From Kurthia populi (GTDB taxonomy: Bacteria > Bacillota > Bacilli > Bacillales_A > Planococcaceae): 31,030 nucleotides of DNA. The notes beneath the pieces are model-generated. The model had not been told where the DNA came from. It saw only the letters and a program-made list of their open reading frames with translations, and made no database searches. This document shows positions 1 through 7,276 of the stretch, one piece after another. The stretch covers positions 1 to 31,030 of the forward strand of contig NZ_JBHUOR010000124.1 in assembly GCF_042686175.1 (NCBI RefSeq). The letters are read 5' to 3'. Both the position numbers and the translations under genes were made by a program. Numbering within the stretch: position 1 is the stretch's first letter; each line of letters starts with the position of its first letter.

Positions 1-40
1 AAGCACTTTCATTGATCAACAATCGACCAAGAAAGTGCCT
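1..40. terminator. inverted repeat at window edge, possible terminator of the minus-strand operon
   Basis: GCACTTTC (3-10) pairs with GAAAGTGC (31-38), and TTG/CAA inside lengthens the stem. It lies about 60 bases beyond the stop of the broken GNAT gene, so it could end the MurR-M20-GNAT transcript. Any U-tract on the minus-strand transcript would lie outside the window, so this stays tentative. Confidence 0.3.
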
Positions 41-99
41 CAACTGGAATACCACACAGGATGCATTTGAATGTGAAGTGGTGCAGTTAATTTGACAAT

Positions 100-300
100 C
101 TATCGATTATTAAAGCCGGCAAACCCATAGCTAAAGCCAATTAGATTTTGCTCATCATAGGCGCCAATGACGATGCCACCATTTTTAATCGCGGTGGCAG
201 TTTGATGTGTTGGAATCGGTGACATGCCCCACACCTTTGACTCTACTTCACTGACACACTCCATCTCTTCCATCGTTTTTAATGGTTTATAGGTAATCAT
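100..300 (-). pseudogene. truncated GNAT acetyltransferase (COG3375-like), N-terminal remnant
   Basis: This 66-residue reading frame matches the start of the predicted GNAT acetyltransferases of the COG3375 kind, which are normally about 250-280 residues. The visible part (MITYKPLKTMEEM.., VWG, GGIVIGAYDE, LIGFSYGFAGF) is the first strand/helix and central strands of the fold. The acetyl-CoA binding loop (RxxGxG/A) would lie after the stop and is absent. Translation past the TAG at 100-102 meets another in-frame stop within about 20 codons. The ATG overlaps the M20 amidohydrolase stop by 4 bases (ATGA), so it is the third gene of the MurR-M20-GNAT operon. It is probably a decayed or disrupted gene; a short functional peptide is unlikely. 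Sequence left of the window is not visible. Confidence 0.6.
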
Positions 301-1436
301 TTTACAAGCACTTCCTTTTGAATCGCCGCAAAGGTATTTAGCACTGTACGTGTTAAAATTTCGACACCTTGCTGCAGTTGGTTCGTATTAAATGTCATAT
401 TCGGATGATGTAGTCCCGGCTGTAAATCACAGCCAAGTCCAAGCATTGTTGCTTTAATTTGCGGGCGTTTCAATGTATAAAAGTGAAAATCCTCGCCACC
501 TGGTGTCACAACAGGTGGTGCTAGATTTTCGGCACCTACTGTTTCAATAATTGCCTGTTGCATAAAGCTTTTCGCTTCCTCTGATACTTCCGCCGCGGCA
601 ATATTAGCATCAATTTGATAATGAATTGTCGCATGATATTTATGCTCCACACCCTCAATAATCGTCTTCAGCTGCGCCATTGCTTCGTCAATGCCTTCAT
701 TCGTTTGACTGCGGAGGTCGATACTAAACGTCGCTTTACCGGGAATAACATTCGCTGCATCCCCGCCTGCGTGAAAGGACGTTAATTTAATTGAGGTCGG
801 AATCATCGGATCAATATGAATCGTTCGTAAGCCAATCGCTAAATCCGTACCAATTTCAATCGCGTTTTTCCCAAGATGAGGTCGTGCGCCATGTGCCTCG
901 ACACCATGGATAACACCTGTAATGAGTCGCGCTGCACCATGATAAAGCGCTGGGCTATGTTGTCCATTTTTAAGTTCCTGAACTGGGCGCACATGCACAC
1001 CATATAAATAATCGATTGTATCGACGATGCCTTTTTCAACAAATGCTAACGCACCGGCTCCTTTTTCTTCAGCTGGCTGAAATAATACGCGAATCGTGCC
1101 ATGCTCTGGCTGATGCTTTGTTTGAAGCGCCTTTAACGCACCAAGCGCCATCGTCATATGACCATCATGACCACATGAATGATTCGCCTGTAGCACACCA
1201 TCTACCTCCTGCCATAGCGCATCAATGTCTGTGCGAAGCCCTACCACAGGTGAGCCACTACCTATATCAACATAAAGTCCGGTCAAATCATTGAAGGTAA
1301 TTGGTTCTAGTCCCATTTCCTTTATATAAGATGCAATATATTGCGTTGTGCCAAATTCATGCCAACTCTTCTCAGGGTTGGCGTGTAAATAATTAAAAAT
1401 GTGTTGTAACTCGGATGATAACGGTTGTGTTGTCAT
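297..1436 (-). CDS. M20-family amidohydrolase (N-acyl-amino-acid hydrolase / aminoacylase type)
   Basis: The 379-residue protein is a cytoplasmic zinc/manganese peptidase-like hydrolase of the M20D group, which removes acyl groups from N-acylated amino acids or related amides. Metal-site motifs are GLRTDIDAL, HSCGHDGHM (Cys-His-His ligands), PAEEKGAGA (catalytic Glu pair) and a C-terminal GGEDFHFY. The dimerisation (lid) domain is the middle part starting near GVEAHGARPH. Length is normal for the family. The start ATG at 1436 overlaps the stop of the MurR-type regulator by 4 bases and has a GGAG-type site inside the regulator's end, so the genes are translationally coupled. Its substrate cannot be read from sequence. 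Co-transcription with an RpiR-type sensor of phosphosugars or muropeptides hints at a cell-wall or acylated-amino-acid compound. Confidence 0.88.
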   Translation of the reverse strand: MTTQPLSSELQHIFNYLHANPEKSWHEFGTTQYIASYIKEMGLEPITFNDLTGLYVDIGSGSPVVGLRTDIDALWQEVDGVLQANHSCGHDGHMTMALGALKALQTKHQPEHGTIRVLFQPAEEKGAGALAFVEKGIVDTIDYLYGVHVRPVQELKNGQHSPALYHGAARLITGVIHGVEAHGARPHLGKNAIEIGTDLAIGLRTIHIDPMIPTSIKLTSFHAGGDAANVIPGKATFSIDLRSQTNEGIDEAMAQLKTIIEGVEHKYHATIHYQIDANIAAAEVSEEAKSFMQQAIIETVGAENLAPPVVTPGGEDFHFYTLKRPQIKATMLGLGCDLQPGLHHPNMTFNTNQLQQGVEILTRTVLNTFAAIQKEVLVK

Positions 1437-2290
1437 GACTCATCATCTCCATCTAAAAATAAGTTGCTGCTATCAACGGCATCGTATGCAGATTGATAGC
1501 TTTCATAAGCTGCTGGATCTTCAGCAGTCATCCCAATTACAAGAGTATTCATAAATGATAAAATGCTCGGCATCATATCAATGGTTGATTTACGACTAGA
1601 TGTGAATGGGAAAATGGTATTCACATATCGCCGAATCGGCGCAAGTGGTGAATCTGTAATGCCGATAACATGTACGCCCTGTTTTTGAATGATTTTCGTC
1701 AAATCAATCGTTTGCTTATAGTAACGGTGGAATGAAAAGACGAGTAGCACATCGCGCTCATCCATTTGACTAATGGTATGGATAACGTCCTGTGCTTCTG
1801 GTCGAAGGAGTGTGACTTGCTGACGCACAACATTGAGTGTAAAGGCGCTCCATTCAGCAGCAGCATAGGATGAACGTAAGCCTAAAATATAAATATGACG
1901 GGCTGCATGTAATTTCTTTGATGCTTGCTTAAAGTCCTGATCATTAATTTGATACGCAAATTTTTGGAGGCGCTCCACATCTTGTAGCATCACAGCTGCT
2001 GAAAAATGCTCTTCTTCACGTAGTGCATTTGTTGCTAAATAGGTGCCAAGTGTACTGCCCTCTTTTGCCACCAAGGTCTTTTGCACGCGCTTTTGTAAAT
2101 CGGTATAGCCACCAAGTTCGAGCTGATAGCAAAAGCGAATAATCGTCGTTTCACTGACACCGATCTGCTTGCCTACCTCCGAGGCCGCGTGCAGCGCAAT
2201 CACATCCGGATGCTCTAAGACGTAGTGCGCAACAACCTTTTGACTTTTCGTTAGCTTTTCATAATGCTGTTGAATTAAATCTTGAAACAT
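1433..2290 (-). CDS. MurR/RpiR-family transcriptional regulator (HTH + SIS domain)
   Basis: The 285-residue regulator has an N-terminal HTH_6 domain (about residues 1-77; SEVGKQIGVSETTIIRFCYQLELGGYTDLQ is the recognition part, split by helices) and a C-terminal SIS sugar-isomerase fold (about 107-245; IYILGLRSSYAAAEW, VLLVFSFHRYYKQT, GVHVIGITDS). RpiR proteins sense phosphorylated sugars through the SIS domain. The ATG at 2290 is preceded by AAGGGGGG at good spacing. It is the first gene of a minus-strand operon with the M20 hydrolase and the broken GNAT gene, joined by two 4-base ATGA overlaps. It probably controls its own operon through the palindrome at 2339-2354. The effector is unknown. 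Confidence 0.9.
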   Translation of the reverse strand: MFQDLIQQHYEKLTKSQKVVAHYVLEHPDVIALHAASEVGKQIGVSETTIIRFCYQLELGGYTDLQKRVQKTLVAKEGSTLGTYLATNALREEEHFSAAVMLQDVERLQKFAYQINDQDFKQASKKLHAARHIYILGLRSSYAAAEWSAFTLNVVRQQVTLLRPEAQDVIHTISQMDERDVLLVFSFHRYYKQTIDLTKIIQKQGVHVIGITDSPLAPIRRYVNTIFPFTSSRKSTIDMMPSILSFMNTLVIGMTAEDPAAYESYQSAYDAVDSSNLFLDGDDES

Positions 2291-2338
2291 TGGCAGCGCC
2301 CCCCTTAATTAAAGTTTCAACTTCTTTTTTTATTATTT

Positions 2339-2354
2339 TGAAGTATGTACTTCA
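2339..2354. promoter_or_regulatory. candidate operator of the MurR/RpiR regulator
   Basis: TGAAGTA-TG-TACTTCA is a perfect 7-2-7 palindrome 50-65 bases upstream of the regulator's start and within the divergent intergenic region. Its position fits autoregulation; no binding evidence exists here. The rest of the 238-bp gap (2291-2528) is AT-rich, with no other clear structure. Confidence 0.45.
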
Positions 2355-2528
2355 TTTCGTATAAAAACTTTACCATTAATATATCGCGAATTCAATGATT
2401 TTTCTGAAAATTTCGTTCATTTCGACTATTTCGAGGTTTTTCGTTTCAAAAAGAAGCATTTTTCAGCATAATCCTTACGAAACCATTTCCTTCCAGCGAA
2501 CGTTCTATCTACAATAAGGGGTGTTACG

Positions 2529-2810
2529 ATGAACAATGCAAAGCGATGGCTCTATAGCTGTCTTACAATTATTTTTATCCAAATGATTGTTGTTCTTTTT
2601 TATCTCGTTGGTCTTTTAAGCCGCTTCCCTGACAGTATCGCGAGTATCGTCTGGCTCGTCGCCGGATTTCTTGGACTCATCGTAGGCTTTATAGTAGCAA
2701 CCAAAAAAGGAATGCCTCGAGCGGTAGATTATTTGGCCTTTTCAATCATGATTGTCGGCGGCTTATTGGTTATTCTTTATGTAATAGCCATGTTTATCAC
2801 AAGTATGTAA
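2529..2810 (+). CDS. small three-helix membrane protein, unknown function
   Basis: This 93-residue protein is almost entirely hydrophobic. Three predicted membrane helices lie at about residues 8-30, 38-58 and 67-91, separated by short loops; the second loop carries KKGMPR (positive, so probably cytoplasmic). An AAGGGG site lies just upstream of the ATG. There is no signal-peptide cleavage site and no catalytic motif. It is a single-gene unit, divergent from the MurR operon, and is followed directly by the palindromic repeat element that likely ends its transcript. I do not recognise the family; it resembles the many short uncharacterised Bacillales membrane proteins. Confidence 0.75.
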   Translation: MNNAKRWLYSCLTIIFIQMIVVLFYLVGLLSRFPDSIASIVWLVAGFLGLIVGFIVATKKGMPRAVDYLAFSIMIVGGLLVILYVIAMFITSM

Positions 2811-2816
2811 GCATCG

Positions 2817-2961
2817 AAAAAAGAGGCTTCGACATACGTGAAAAAACAACCACTCCTATGAGCATAAGAAAAACCGGAATCGCGCAGTAGCGCGGTTCCG
2901 GTTTTTCTTTGTAAAGGCTAAAAAAGGAAAATGACGTGTTTTGTCCCAGCCTCTTTTTTAT
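2817..2961. repeat. dispersed palindromic repeat, copy 1 (~145 bp), acts as bidirectional terminator
   Basis: The element is bounded by AAAAAAGAGGCT and AGCCTCTTTTTT, complementary ends that can form an outer stem. It also contains an inner hairpin at 2866-2909: AAGAAAAACCGGAA-t-CGCGC, loop AGTA, then the complement. A closely similar copy lies at 8744-8886. Both copies sit between convergent genes (here the 3-TM gene and the PepSY lipoprotein), and both arms end in T-runs, so termination in both directions is likely. It is too short to code and carries no transposase. It may be a MITE- or REP-like element, or a paralogous terminator cassette. Confidence 0.85.
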
Positions 2962-2997
2962 TGTGAAGCTATAGAAATAAAGAATTTCGTCTCATTT

Positions 2998-3651
2998 TTA
3001 GTCTTTTTCTACATTTAGTTGATCACCCGTTTTCGCATCGAGTGTTACTTCTACTTCGTCTTTTGTATTTTCAAATTTCACTTGATATACGGCAGCCTTT
3101 TCATCGTCATCATAATCAAGTGACCAGCTTGTTGCCACTAAATCGCCCACTTCTGATACCTTACTTGCCTTATCAATTGCTTCTTCAGGTGTGATATACT
3201 CATCGCGCATTAGCTCCTGATAGTCATCACCCTTATCACGATTTTCTTCGTTCTTTTCAATAACATTATTATCTTCGCCAATTTCTACGCTATATTCTTT
3301 CTTATCATCAAAACCTTCAATATCATACGTAAATTGACGGTTACTTTCATCTAGCTCAATAGATGAAATTTTAGCACCTTTGTACGTTTCATCAAATGTA
3401 GCTAATGCCTCGTCTAGTGCTAATGGTGCATCCTTTACTGCACGTTTATCAACGACAGTAGATGAATTATCATCATTGTTATCGTCATTATCATTGCTGT
3501 CATTATTTGAATTAGTTGAAGATGTATTCTCTTTATCGGGAGATTCTACCGCTGTATTATCACCATCTGAAGTCGATTTATCATCATTCCCACATGCTGC
3601 TAACGTTAGCGCTAATACACTCGCCGTACCAAGTAGTTGCCATTTTTTCAT
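2998..3651 (-). CDS. lipoprotein with two PepSY domains
   Basis: The 217-residue protein begins with a lipoprotein signal (MKKWQLLGTASVLALTLAAC; lipobox LAAC, Cys20), so it is anchored on the outer face of the membrane. Residues about 21-68 are a disordered Asp/Asn/Ser linker. Two PepSY repeats follow: about 75-140 (LDEALATFDE...DIEGFDDKKEYSVEIGEDN) and about 152-217 (ITPEEAIDKAS...YQVKFENTKDEVEVTLDAKTG). PepSY domains are thought to inhibit or modulate peptidases near the cell surface. A GGA-type site precedes the ATG. It is monocistronic, probably ended by the palindromic repeat downstream. Its specific partner is unknown. Confidence 0.85.
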   Translation of the reverse strand: MKKWQLLGTASVLALTLAACGNDDKSTSDGDNTAVESPDKENTSSTNSNNDSNDNDDNNDDNSSTVVDKRAVKDAPLALDEALATFDETYKGAKISSIELDESNRQFTYDIEGFDDKKEYSVEIGEDNNVIEKNEENRDKGDDYQELMRDEYITPEEAIDKASKVSEVGDLVATSWSLDYDDDEKAAVYQVKFENTKDEVEVTLDAKTGDQLNVEKD

Positions 3652-3731
3652 TTCCTATCGCATCCTCTCTTCCGTGTTAGTTATTCTCTACCCGGTTTTA
3701 GGACATATAAAAATGAAAAATCTGACACATT

Positions 3732-4352
3732 TTACACCTTTTCATAATCAATGGTTACTACCTGTCGTGCCATGGCAGCATATAAATCGGTATATGTATC
3801 AAGGATGCGTGGTTTGTGGATTGGTACTTCAATGACATGAATCGGCACATCTAGACGCCTTAATTGTCGTAAATGTATAGCTGCAAGTCGCTTCATTTGT
3901 TTTTCAAATAATAATCCACGCGTTGTTATCATATGCACAGACTTATGAAGCCTTTTAGCCAATGTCACGCAATAATCCGCACAAAGTTCCCCACTTGCCT
4001 GACCCGGACGCATAATTAGAACGATGCGGTCATACGGTGCCATCATGCGCATTATTAAATCTGCATAGGCGGCAATACGCTCCGTGCAGTGAGCCGCGTC
4101 AAGTGAGCCAAACTGCCTCTCTGGCGCAGTGCAAAATAACATTTTTCCGCGTAAGCATTCGATATAATCTGGAATATTATCATACGGATGATGACATTGC
4201 TCCGTCTCCTCTAACGCTAATAATGCACGATAGTTTTGCGCCATATAGCTCGTTTTATGCAGTGAAATAAACTGCATATTCGGTAATTTCTGCGCTAAAT
4301 GCTGCGCTACATGAAAGCCTGTATCACCAAGAAAAAAGTAACCAATTGCCAT
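3732..4352 (-). CDS. small FtsZ/tubulin-fold-like protein without the GTP-binding signature
   Basis: A protein of about 206 residues. The ATG at 4352 is chosen because AGGGG lies 8 bases upstream; two earlier ATGs (4382, 4373) have no ribosome site and the first overlaps a TATAAT. By eye it follows the FtsZ N-terminal domain: a first strand and loop (AIGYFFLGDTG), then MQFISLHKTSYMAQN (like VEFIAVNTDAQAL), then IVLIMRPGQASGEL where FtsZ has GGGTGTG. Next, TLAKRLHKSVHMITTRGLLFE aligns without gaps to the EIAKEIGALTVGVVTRPFSFE segment, and VPIHVIEVP to DTLIVIPN. It stops about where the FtsZ T7 loop/H8 region would be, so the C-terminal domain is missing. GTP binding looks lost. The homology is my inference and the function is unknown. 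It stands alone between two lipoprotein genes. Confidence 0.5.
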   Translation of the reverse strand: MAIGYFFLGDTGFHVAQHLAQKLPNMQFISLHKTSYMAQNYRALLALEETEQCHHPYDNIPDYIECLRGKMLFCTAPERQFGSLDAAHCTERIAAYADLIMRMMAPYDRIVLIMRPGQASGELCADYCVTLAKRLHKSVHMITTRGLLFEKQMKRLAAIHLRQLRRLDVPIHVIEVPIHKPRILDTYTDLYAAMARQVVTIDYEKV

Positions 4353-4446
4353 ATTTCCAACCCCTAACGCCATTTTTTTCATTATAGCGCATCAAAATAA
4401 GGATAATTTTTACAGAAATTCAACAATTCTAATGAACTTGTCACAA

Positions 4447-4974
4447 TTAATTCAATTTAAAATCCTTACGTGAATAATCTGTAAAATTCATATGATCCCA
4501 TTCCTCTTGCTTTCCGTTCAAGCGGAATTTTAATGTTTTTAGCTTCGCCATATTCGCAAAAAAGGTTTTGCCAATGGCTTCACGTGTTTGAGTTGCTCCT
4601 GTAGAGCCCTGGAATAACGATGTTTTCATAACAGATGATTTAAAATTCAGCATGACTACTTTTTCATTTTTAGAGACACTATACGCTTTTACATATTGAT
4701 TGTATTCTAAGTTTTTCAGTAAAAATTGTGTGAGTGAGCCATCGCGTTTATATACATAGGGCACTGACTCTCCTTTTGACACATGGTCATCTGTGTCAGA
4801 GAAATGATTGTACAGCACGACTGATTCTTCCTGAACTACATTTTTAGACGTCGCTGATTTAGACTGCGTTTCTGTCGTCGATTTAAGTGGTTGTGGCGCC
4901 GCATCCTCTGTCTGCTTATCGCCACAGGCAGCAAGTAATAGCGTCATCGCAAGTATAGTTGTGATTTTTTTCAT
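4447..4974 (-). CDS. lipoprotein, GerMN-like domain
   Basis: The start is placed at 4974 (175 aa), since AGAGGTG lies just upstream of this ATG; an in-frame ATG 18 bases earlier would put that site inside the gene. The signal MKKITTILAMTLLLAAC has lipobox LAAC, so it is a membrane-anchored surface protein. After a Ser/Thr/Gln linker, the rest (VVLYNHFSDTDDH.., GESVPYVYKRDG, VVMLNFKSSVMKTSLFQGSTG, KTLKFRLNGKQEEW) has the strand-helix pattern of GerMN domains found in GerM and other sporulation/germination lipoproteins, with the typical VxLNF...GST and late FxLNGK strands. The assignment is moderate. It is divergent from the cysteine-peptidase-like gene, and the two share a 70-90 bp promoter region. 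Confidence 0.6.
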   Translation of the reverse strand: MKKITTILAMTLLLAACGDKQTEDAAPQPLKSTTETQSKSATSKNVVQEESVVLYNHFSDTDDHVSKGESVPYVYKRDGSLTQFLLKNLEYNQYVKAYSVSKNEKVVMLNFKSSVMKTSLFQGSTGATQTREAIGKTFFANMAKLKTLKFRLNGKQEEWDHMNFTDYSRKDFKLN

Positions 4975-5025
4975 AAAGCACCTCTTTTTCATATTTTTCC
5001 CATTATATCGTGAAAACGTTGCACC

Positions 5026-5034
5026 TGCTATAAT
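5026..5034 (+). promoter_or_regulatory. extended -10 promoter for the putative cysteine peptidase gene
   Basis: TGCTATAAT is a perfect extended -10 (TGnTATAAT), about 28 bases before the ATG at 5062. The -35 region is poor, which is usual for extended -10 promoters. Confidence 0.55.
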
Positions 5035-5061
5035 AGATATGACAGAAACGGAAGTGTTTAC

Positions 5062-5706
5062 ATGATTTTAGAACAACGTGGGAGCACATGCGGCATTTAT
5101 GCGTTTTTAAATGGTGTCCATGCGCTCCATCCTTTACATGCCCACACACAAGAAATTGATGAGGCCGTCATCACTCTTATTCGCGACACATCCTACGGCA
5201 AAAAAGGTGCAGCCGGTGAAACATTACTTGGGGAATTTTTCTCATGTGAAGCACTCGCTAGTTTTTTAAATCAGCATAGTCGTGTGCTTAGTCATGCACT
5301 TGAATTTCCATTGTATGAAGCAAAAATCATACCGATTACAGCGCTTGGTACATACGATGACGGCTTTTATATCGTGCCAGGCATTCGAAAGCACAAGTGG
5401 TATGAGCGCGAACGCAATGCCTCACTGCACTGGATGACGGCTTTAATAGATGGTCGCGTGCTCAATAGCGCCTATGCAACGGAGCAGCATATGACGCTGG
5501 CTGAGCTAGAAGCGTTTAATGATGCACTTTTAAACCGCCGCTTCTCATGGCCATTATGGCGTCGCCAAAATAGCTATGATTTATCTGATGAAGCGGTATC
5601 AGTGCCGACATCACGTGAAATGCGACAGCTTGAGCACGACATTCCTCATTTTTCTCGCCAGCTAACATTTGAACGAGGTAGCGTATTGTATGTGTCGAAG
5701 CACTAG
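5062..5706 (+). CDS. putative papain-fold (C39-like) cysteine peptidase, uncharacterised
   Basis: The 214-residue protein has no signal peptide and no membrane helix. It opens with QRGSTCGIYAFLN: Gln5 and Cys10 in the Q-x4-CG spacing typical of papain-fold and C39-like cysteine peptidases (oxyanion Gln, nucleophile Cys at a helix N-terminus). A matching His123 (NASLHWMTAL) and Asn135 (GRVLNSAYA) follow with the usual spacing, so a Gln-Cys-His-Asn active site can be drawn. The C-terminal 60 residues (about 155-214) are unlike any domain I know. No carrier or bacteriocin gene is near, so a peptide-export role is not indicated. The fold is an inference from the four residues. A terminator follows at once. 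Confidence 0.55.
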   Translation: MILEQRGSTCGIYAFLNGVHALHPLHAHTQEIDEAVITLIRDTSYGKKGAAGETLLGEFFSCEALASFLNQHSRVLSHALEFPLYEAKIIPITALGTYDDGFYIVPGIRKHKWYERERNASLHWMTALIDGRVLNSAYATEQHMTLAELEAFNDALLNRRFSWPLWRRQNSYDLSDEAVSVPTSREMRQLEHDIPHFSRQLTFERGSVLYVSKH

Positions 5707-5721
5707 CTTATTCGTTCATTA

Positions 5722-5755
5722 AAAAAGGAATCGTGCCAATGCACGACTCCTTTTT
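5722..5755. terminator. bidirectional intrinsic terminator
   Basis: AAAAAGGA-a-TCGTGC, loop CAAT, GCACGA-c-TCCTTTTT. It lies between the convergent cysteine-peptidase-like gene and the OsmC gene, with T-runs for both strands. Confidence 0.9.
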
Positions 5756-5766
5756 AGTCTCTTTTT

Positions 5767-6216
5767 TTAAACCGTTTGTTCAATAACATAGCCTGCAAGT
5801 GACACATTTACAAGGTTTGCTAATGTATCGCCAATTGGGCAATGCGCCTCGATATATGCAATAAATGCTTGTACCTGTTCATCTGAAGCAGTCGTTTGAA
5901 GATGGAATGTATAGCGAATATCAGAGAAGCCTGGACGTACATCTGATTTCCCTAAAAAGCCATCCGTATCAAAATCCCCTTCTAATTCGACCCAAAAATC
6001 TTGTAAATCAATGTCAAATTTTTTCGCATATGTACGTGCTACAATCGAATGACAAGCACCAAAAGCGCCTAGTAATACTTCGACTGGATTGGGGCCCTCA
6101 TCTGTGCCACCTAGACGTTCGGGCTCATCGATAATTAACTTGTGTGAGCGTGCAGATACTTCTACACGATAATTGTCTTGTAAATGGGCTTGTGCCTTCA
6201 CCGTTGTTTTTGCCAT
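5767..6216 (-). CDS. OsmC-family peroxiredoxin-like protein
   Basis: The start is at ATG 6216 (149 aa), because AAAGGGAG lies 7 bases upstream; a TTG start 18 bases earlier would place this site within the gene. OsmC/Ohr proteins are dimeric thiol peroxidases that reduce organic or fatty-acid hydroperoxides. The two reactive cysteines are visible in GAFGACHSIVARTYA and in EAHCPIGDTLAN, along with the family's GGTDEGPNPVEVLL strand. Length and order are those of the YhfA-like branch of OsmC rather than Ohr. It stands alone, downstream of the molybdate regulator gene on the same strand; the 71-bp gap has no obvious terminator, so read-through from the regulator is possible. Confidence 0.88.
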   Translation of the reverse strand: MAKTTVKAQAHLQDNYRVEVSARSHKLIIDEPERLGGTDEGPNPVEVLLGAFGACHSIVARTYAKKFDIDLQDFWVELEGDFDTDGFLGKSDVRPGFSDIRYTFHLQTTASDEQVQAFIAYIEAHCPIGDTLANLVNVSLAGYVIEQTV

Positions 6217-6287
6217 GCTGTAACTCCCTTTCAAATGCCTAGTATTATAGTAAGAATAGTTACATTTATAGTGTTTGTCAATATATT

Positions 6288-7175
6288 TTAAATCGTTTCA
6301 AAGACGACTGTCCCCATTTGTGAAACATCATAGCCACCAATTGCATGAATTTCTTGTTGAAACGCAGCATCATTTAAAATTTCCTGCACCGTCGAAATCA
6401 GTGCTTCATTGCCATCATTTTTCAGTAGCACAATATCATAGCTTTCCTCTATAATTGGCACAAAATCTACATCGACAAGACGCGCTGTTTTTTCGATGCC
6501 TAAGCCAACATCTGCCGCACCGCTTGCTACTGCTGATGCCACGCTAATATGGTCCTTCTCCTCTTGCCCATAGCCTGCCACCTGTGTCTGAGAAATGCCA
6601 TGTGTGCGCAGTAGTTCATCAAGTAGCGTCCGAATACCCGAGCCCTTTTCACGATTGACGAGGCGCACATCCCCTTGTAAATCGGCAATGCTCGTAATAT
6701 GGAGTGGGTTGCCCTTTGCTACATAAAAGCCCGCCTTTCGTGTCAAAAGACGCAGTAAAATATAGCGGTGGCTAACGAATACTTTACGAATATATGGTAA
6801 ATTATAAGCCGTCGTATCACCATCATACATATGCAGACTCGCAATATCGCTATTGCCTTCATACATTGCAAGCAGACCATTAAAGCTGCCCTCACGCGAA
6901 CGCAACACCTTATAGCCAAGACGCGCTTCAATATGCTTTCCTAAAATATCGAGCGCCATATCCTGTCCGCTAATGATAATGGTTTTTTGCTCCTGATTGC
7001 TGTTCATGCGATGCTTTGCGATATATACATCTAAGTCCTCTGATGCTAGGCGCATTTGACGCCCTACTTTGAACACTGGTAGCTCACCTTTTTTCACTAA
7101 ATCATAAATTGTTAACTTGGATACTTTCAGTAATTGCGCTACTTCTTCGATTGTATACGATGTTTGATTTTGCAT
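6288..7175 (-). CDS. molybdate-responsive regulator: excisionase-type HTH + periplasmic-binding-like domain (YvgK-like)
   Basis: Start at 7175 (295 aa), with AAAGGTGA upstream; an earlier in-frame GTG would contain that site. Residues about 4-58 are a MerR/excisionase-type winged HTH (YTIEEVAQLLKVSKLTIYDL, then GELPVFKVGRQMRL). Residues about 80-290 form a PBP-like effector domain (SREGSFNGLLAMYEGNSDIAS; VNREKGSGIRTLLDELL; VASGAADVGLGIEKTA) of the type related to molybdate/tungstate-binding proteins. It is divergent from modA with two palindromes between, the same neighbourhood as yvgK-modA-modB in Bacillus subtilis (there arranged differently). It probably represses or activates modAB according to oxyanion supply; the direction of control is not visible. 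Confidence 0.85.
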   Translation of the reverse strand: MQNQTSYTIEEVAQLLKVSKLTIYDLVKKGELPVFKVGRQMRLASEDLDVYIAKHRMNSNQEQKTIIISGQDMALDILGKHIEARLGYKVLRSREGSFNGLLAMYEGNSDIASLHMYDGDTTAYNLPYIRKVFVSHRYILLRLLTRKAGFYVAKGNPLHITSIADLQGDVRLVNREKGSGIRTLLDELLRTHGISQTQVAGYGQEEKDHISVASAVASGAADVGLGIEKTARLVDVDFVPIIEESYDIVLLKNDGNEALISTVQEILNDAAFQQEIHAIGGYDVSQMGTVVFETI

Positions 7176-7210
7176 AAAAATCACCTTTTTTATATTTTTA
7201 TTTTCTTTTT

Positions 7211-7250
7211 AATTATAACTAGTTATAATTAGTTATGTCTTGTTATAACT
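7211..7250. promoter_or_regulatory. two adjacent operator palindromes between the molybdate regulator and modA
   Basis: AATTATAACTAGTTATAATT (7211-7230) is a perfect 20-bp palindrome. It is followed directly by AGTTAT-n8-ATAACT (7231-7250). All half-sites share AGTTAT. They are centred between the divergent starts and contain TATAAT-like -10 boxes on both strands, so a bound regulator would cover both promoters. This is the likely binding site of the YvgK-like protein. Confidence 0.7.
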
Positions 7251-7276
7251 CATATACAGAAAGAGGCCTATAACAA

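Noticed and set aside
3380..3835. 151-codon plus-strand frame opposite the PepSY lipoprotein
   Set aside because: It is the complement of the Asp/Asn-rich linker and signal region; its Ser/Leu-rich sequence is a by-product, and there is no ribosome site.
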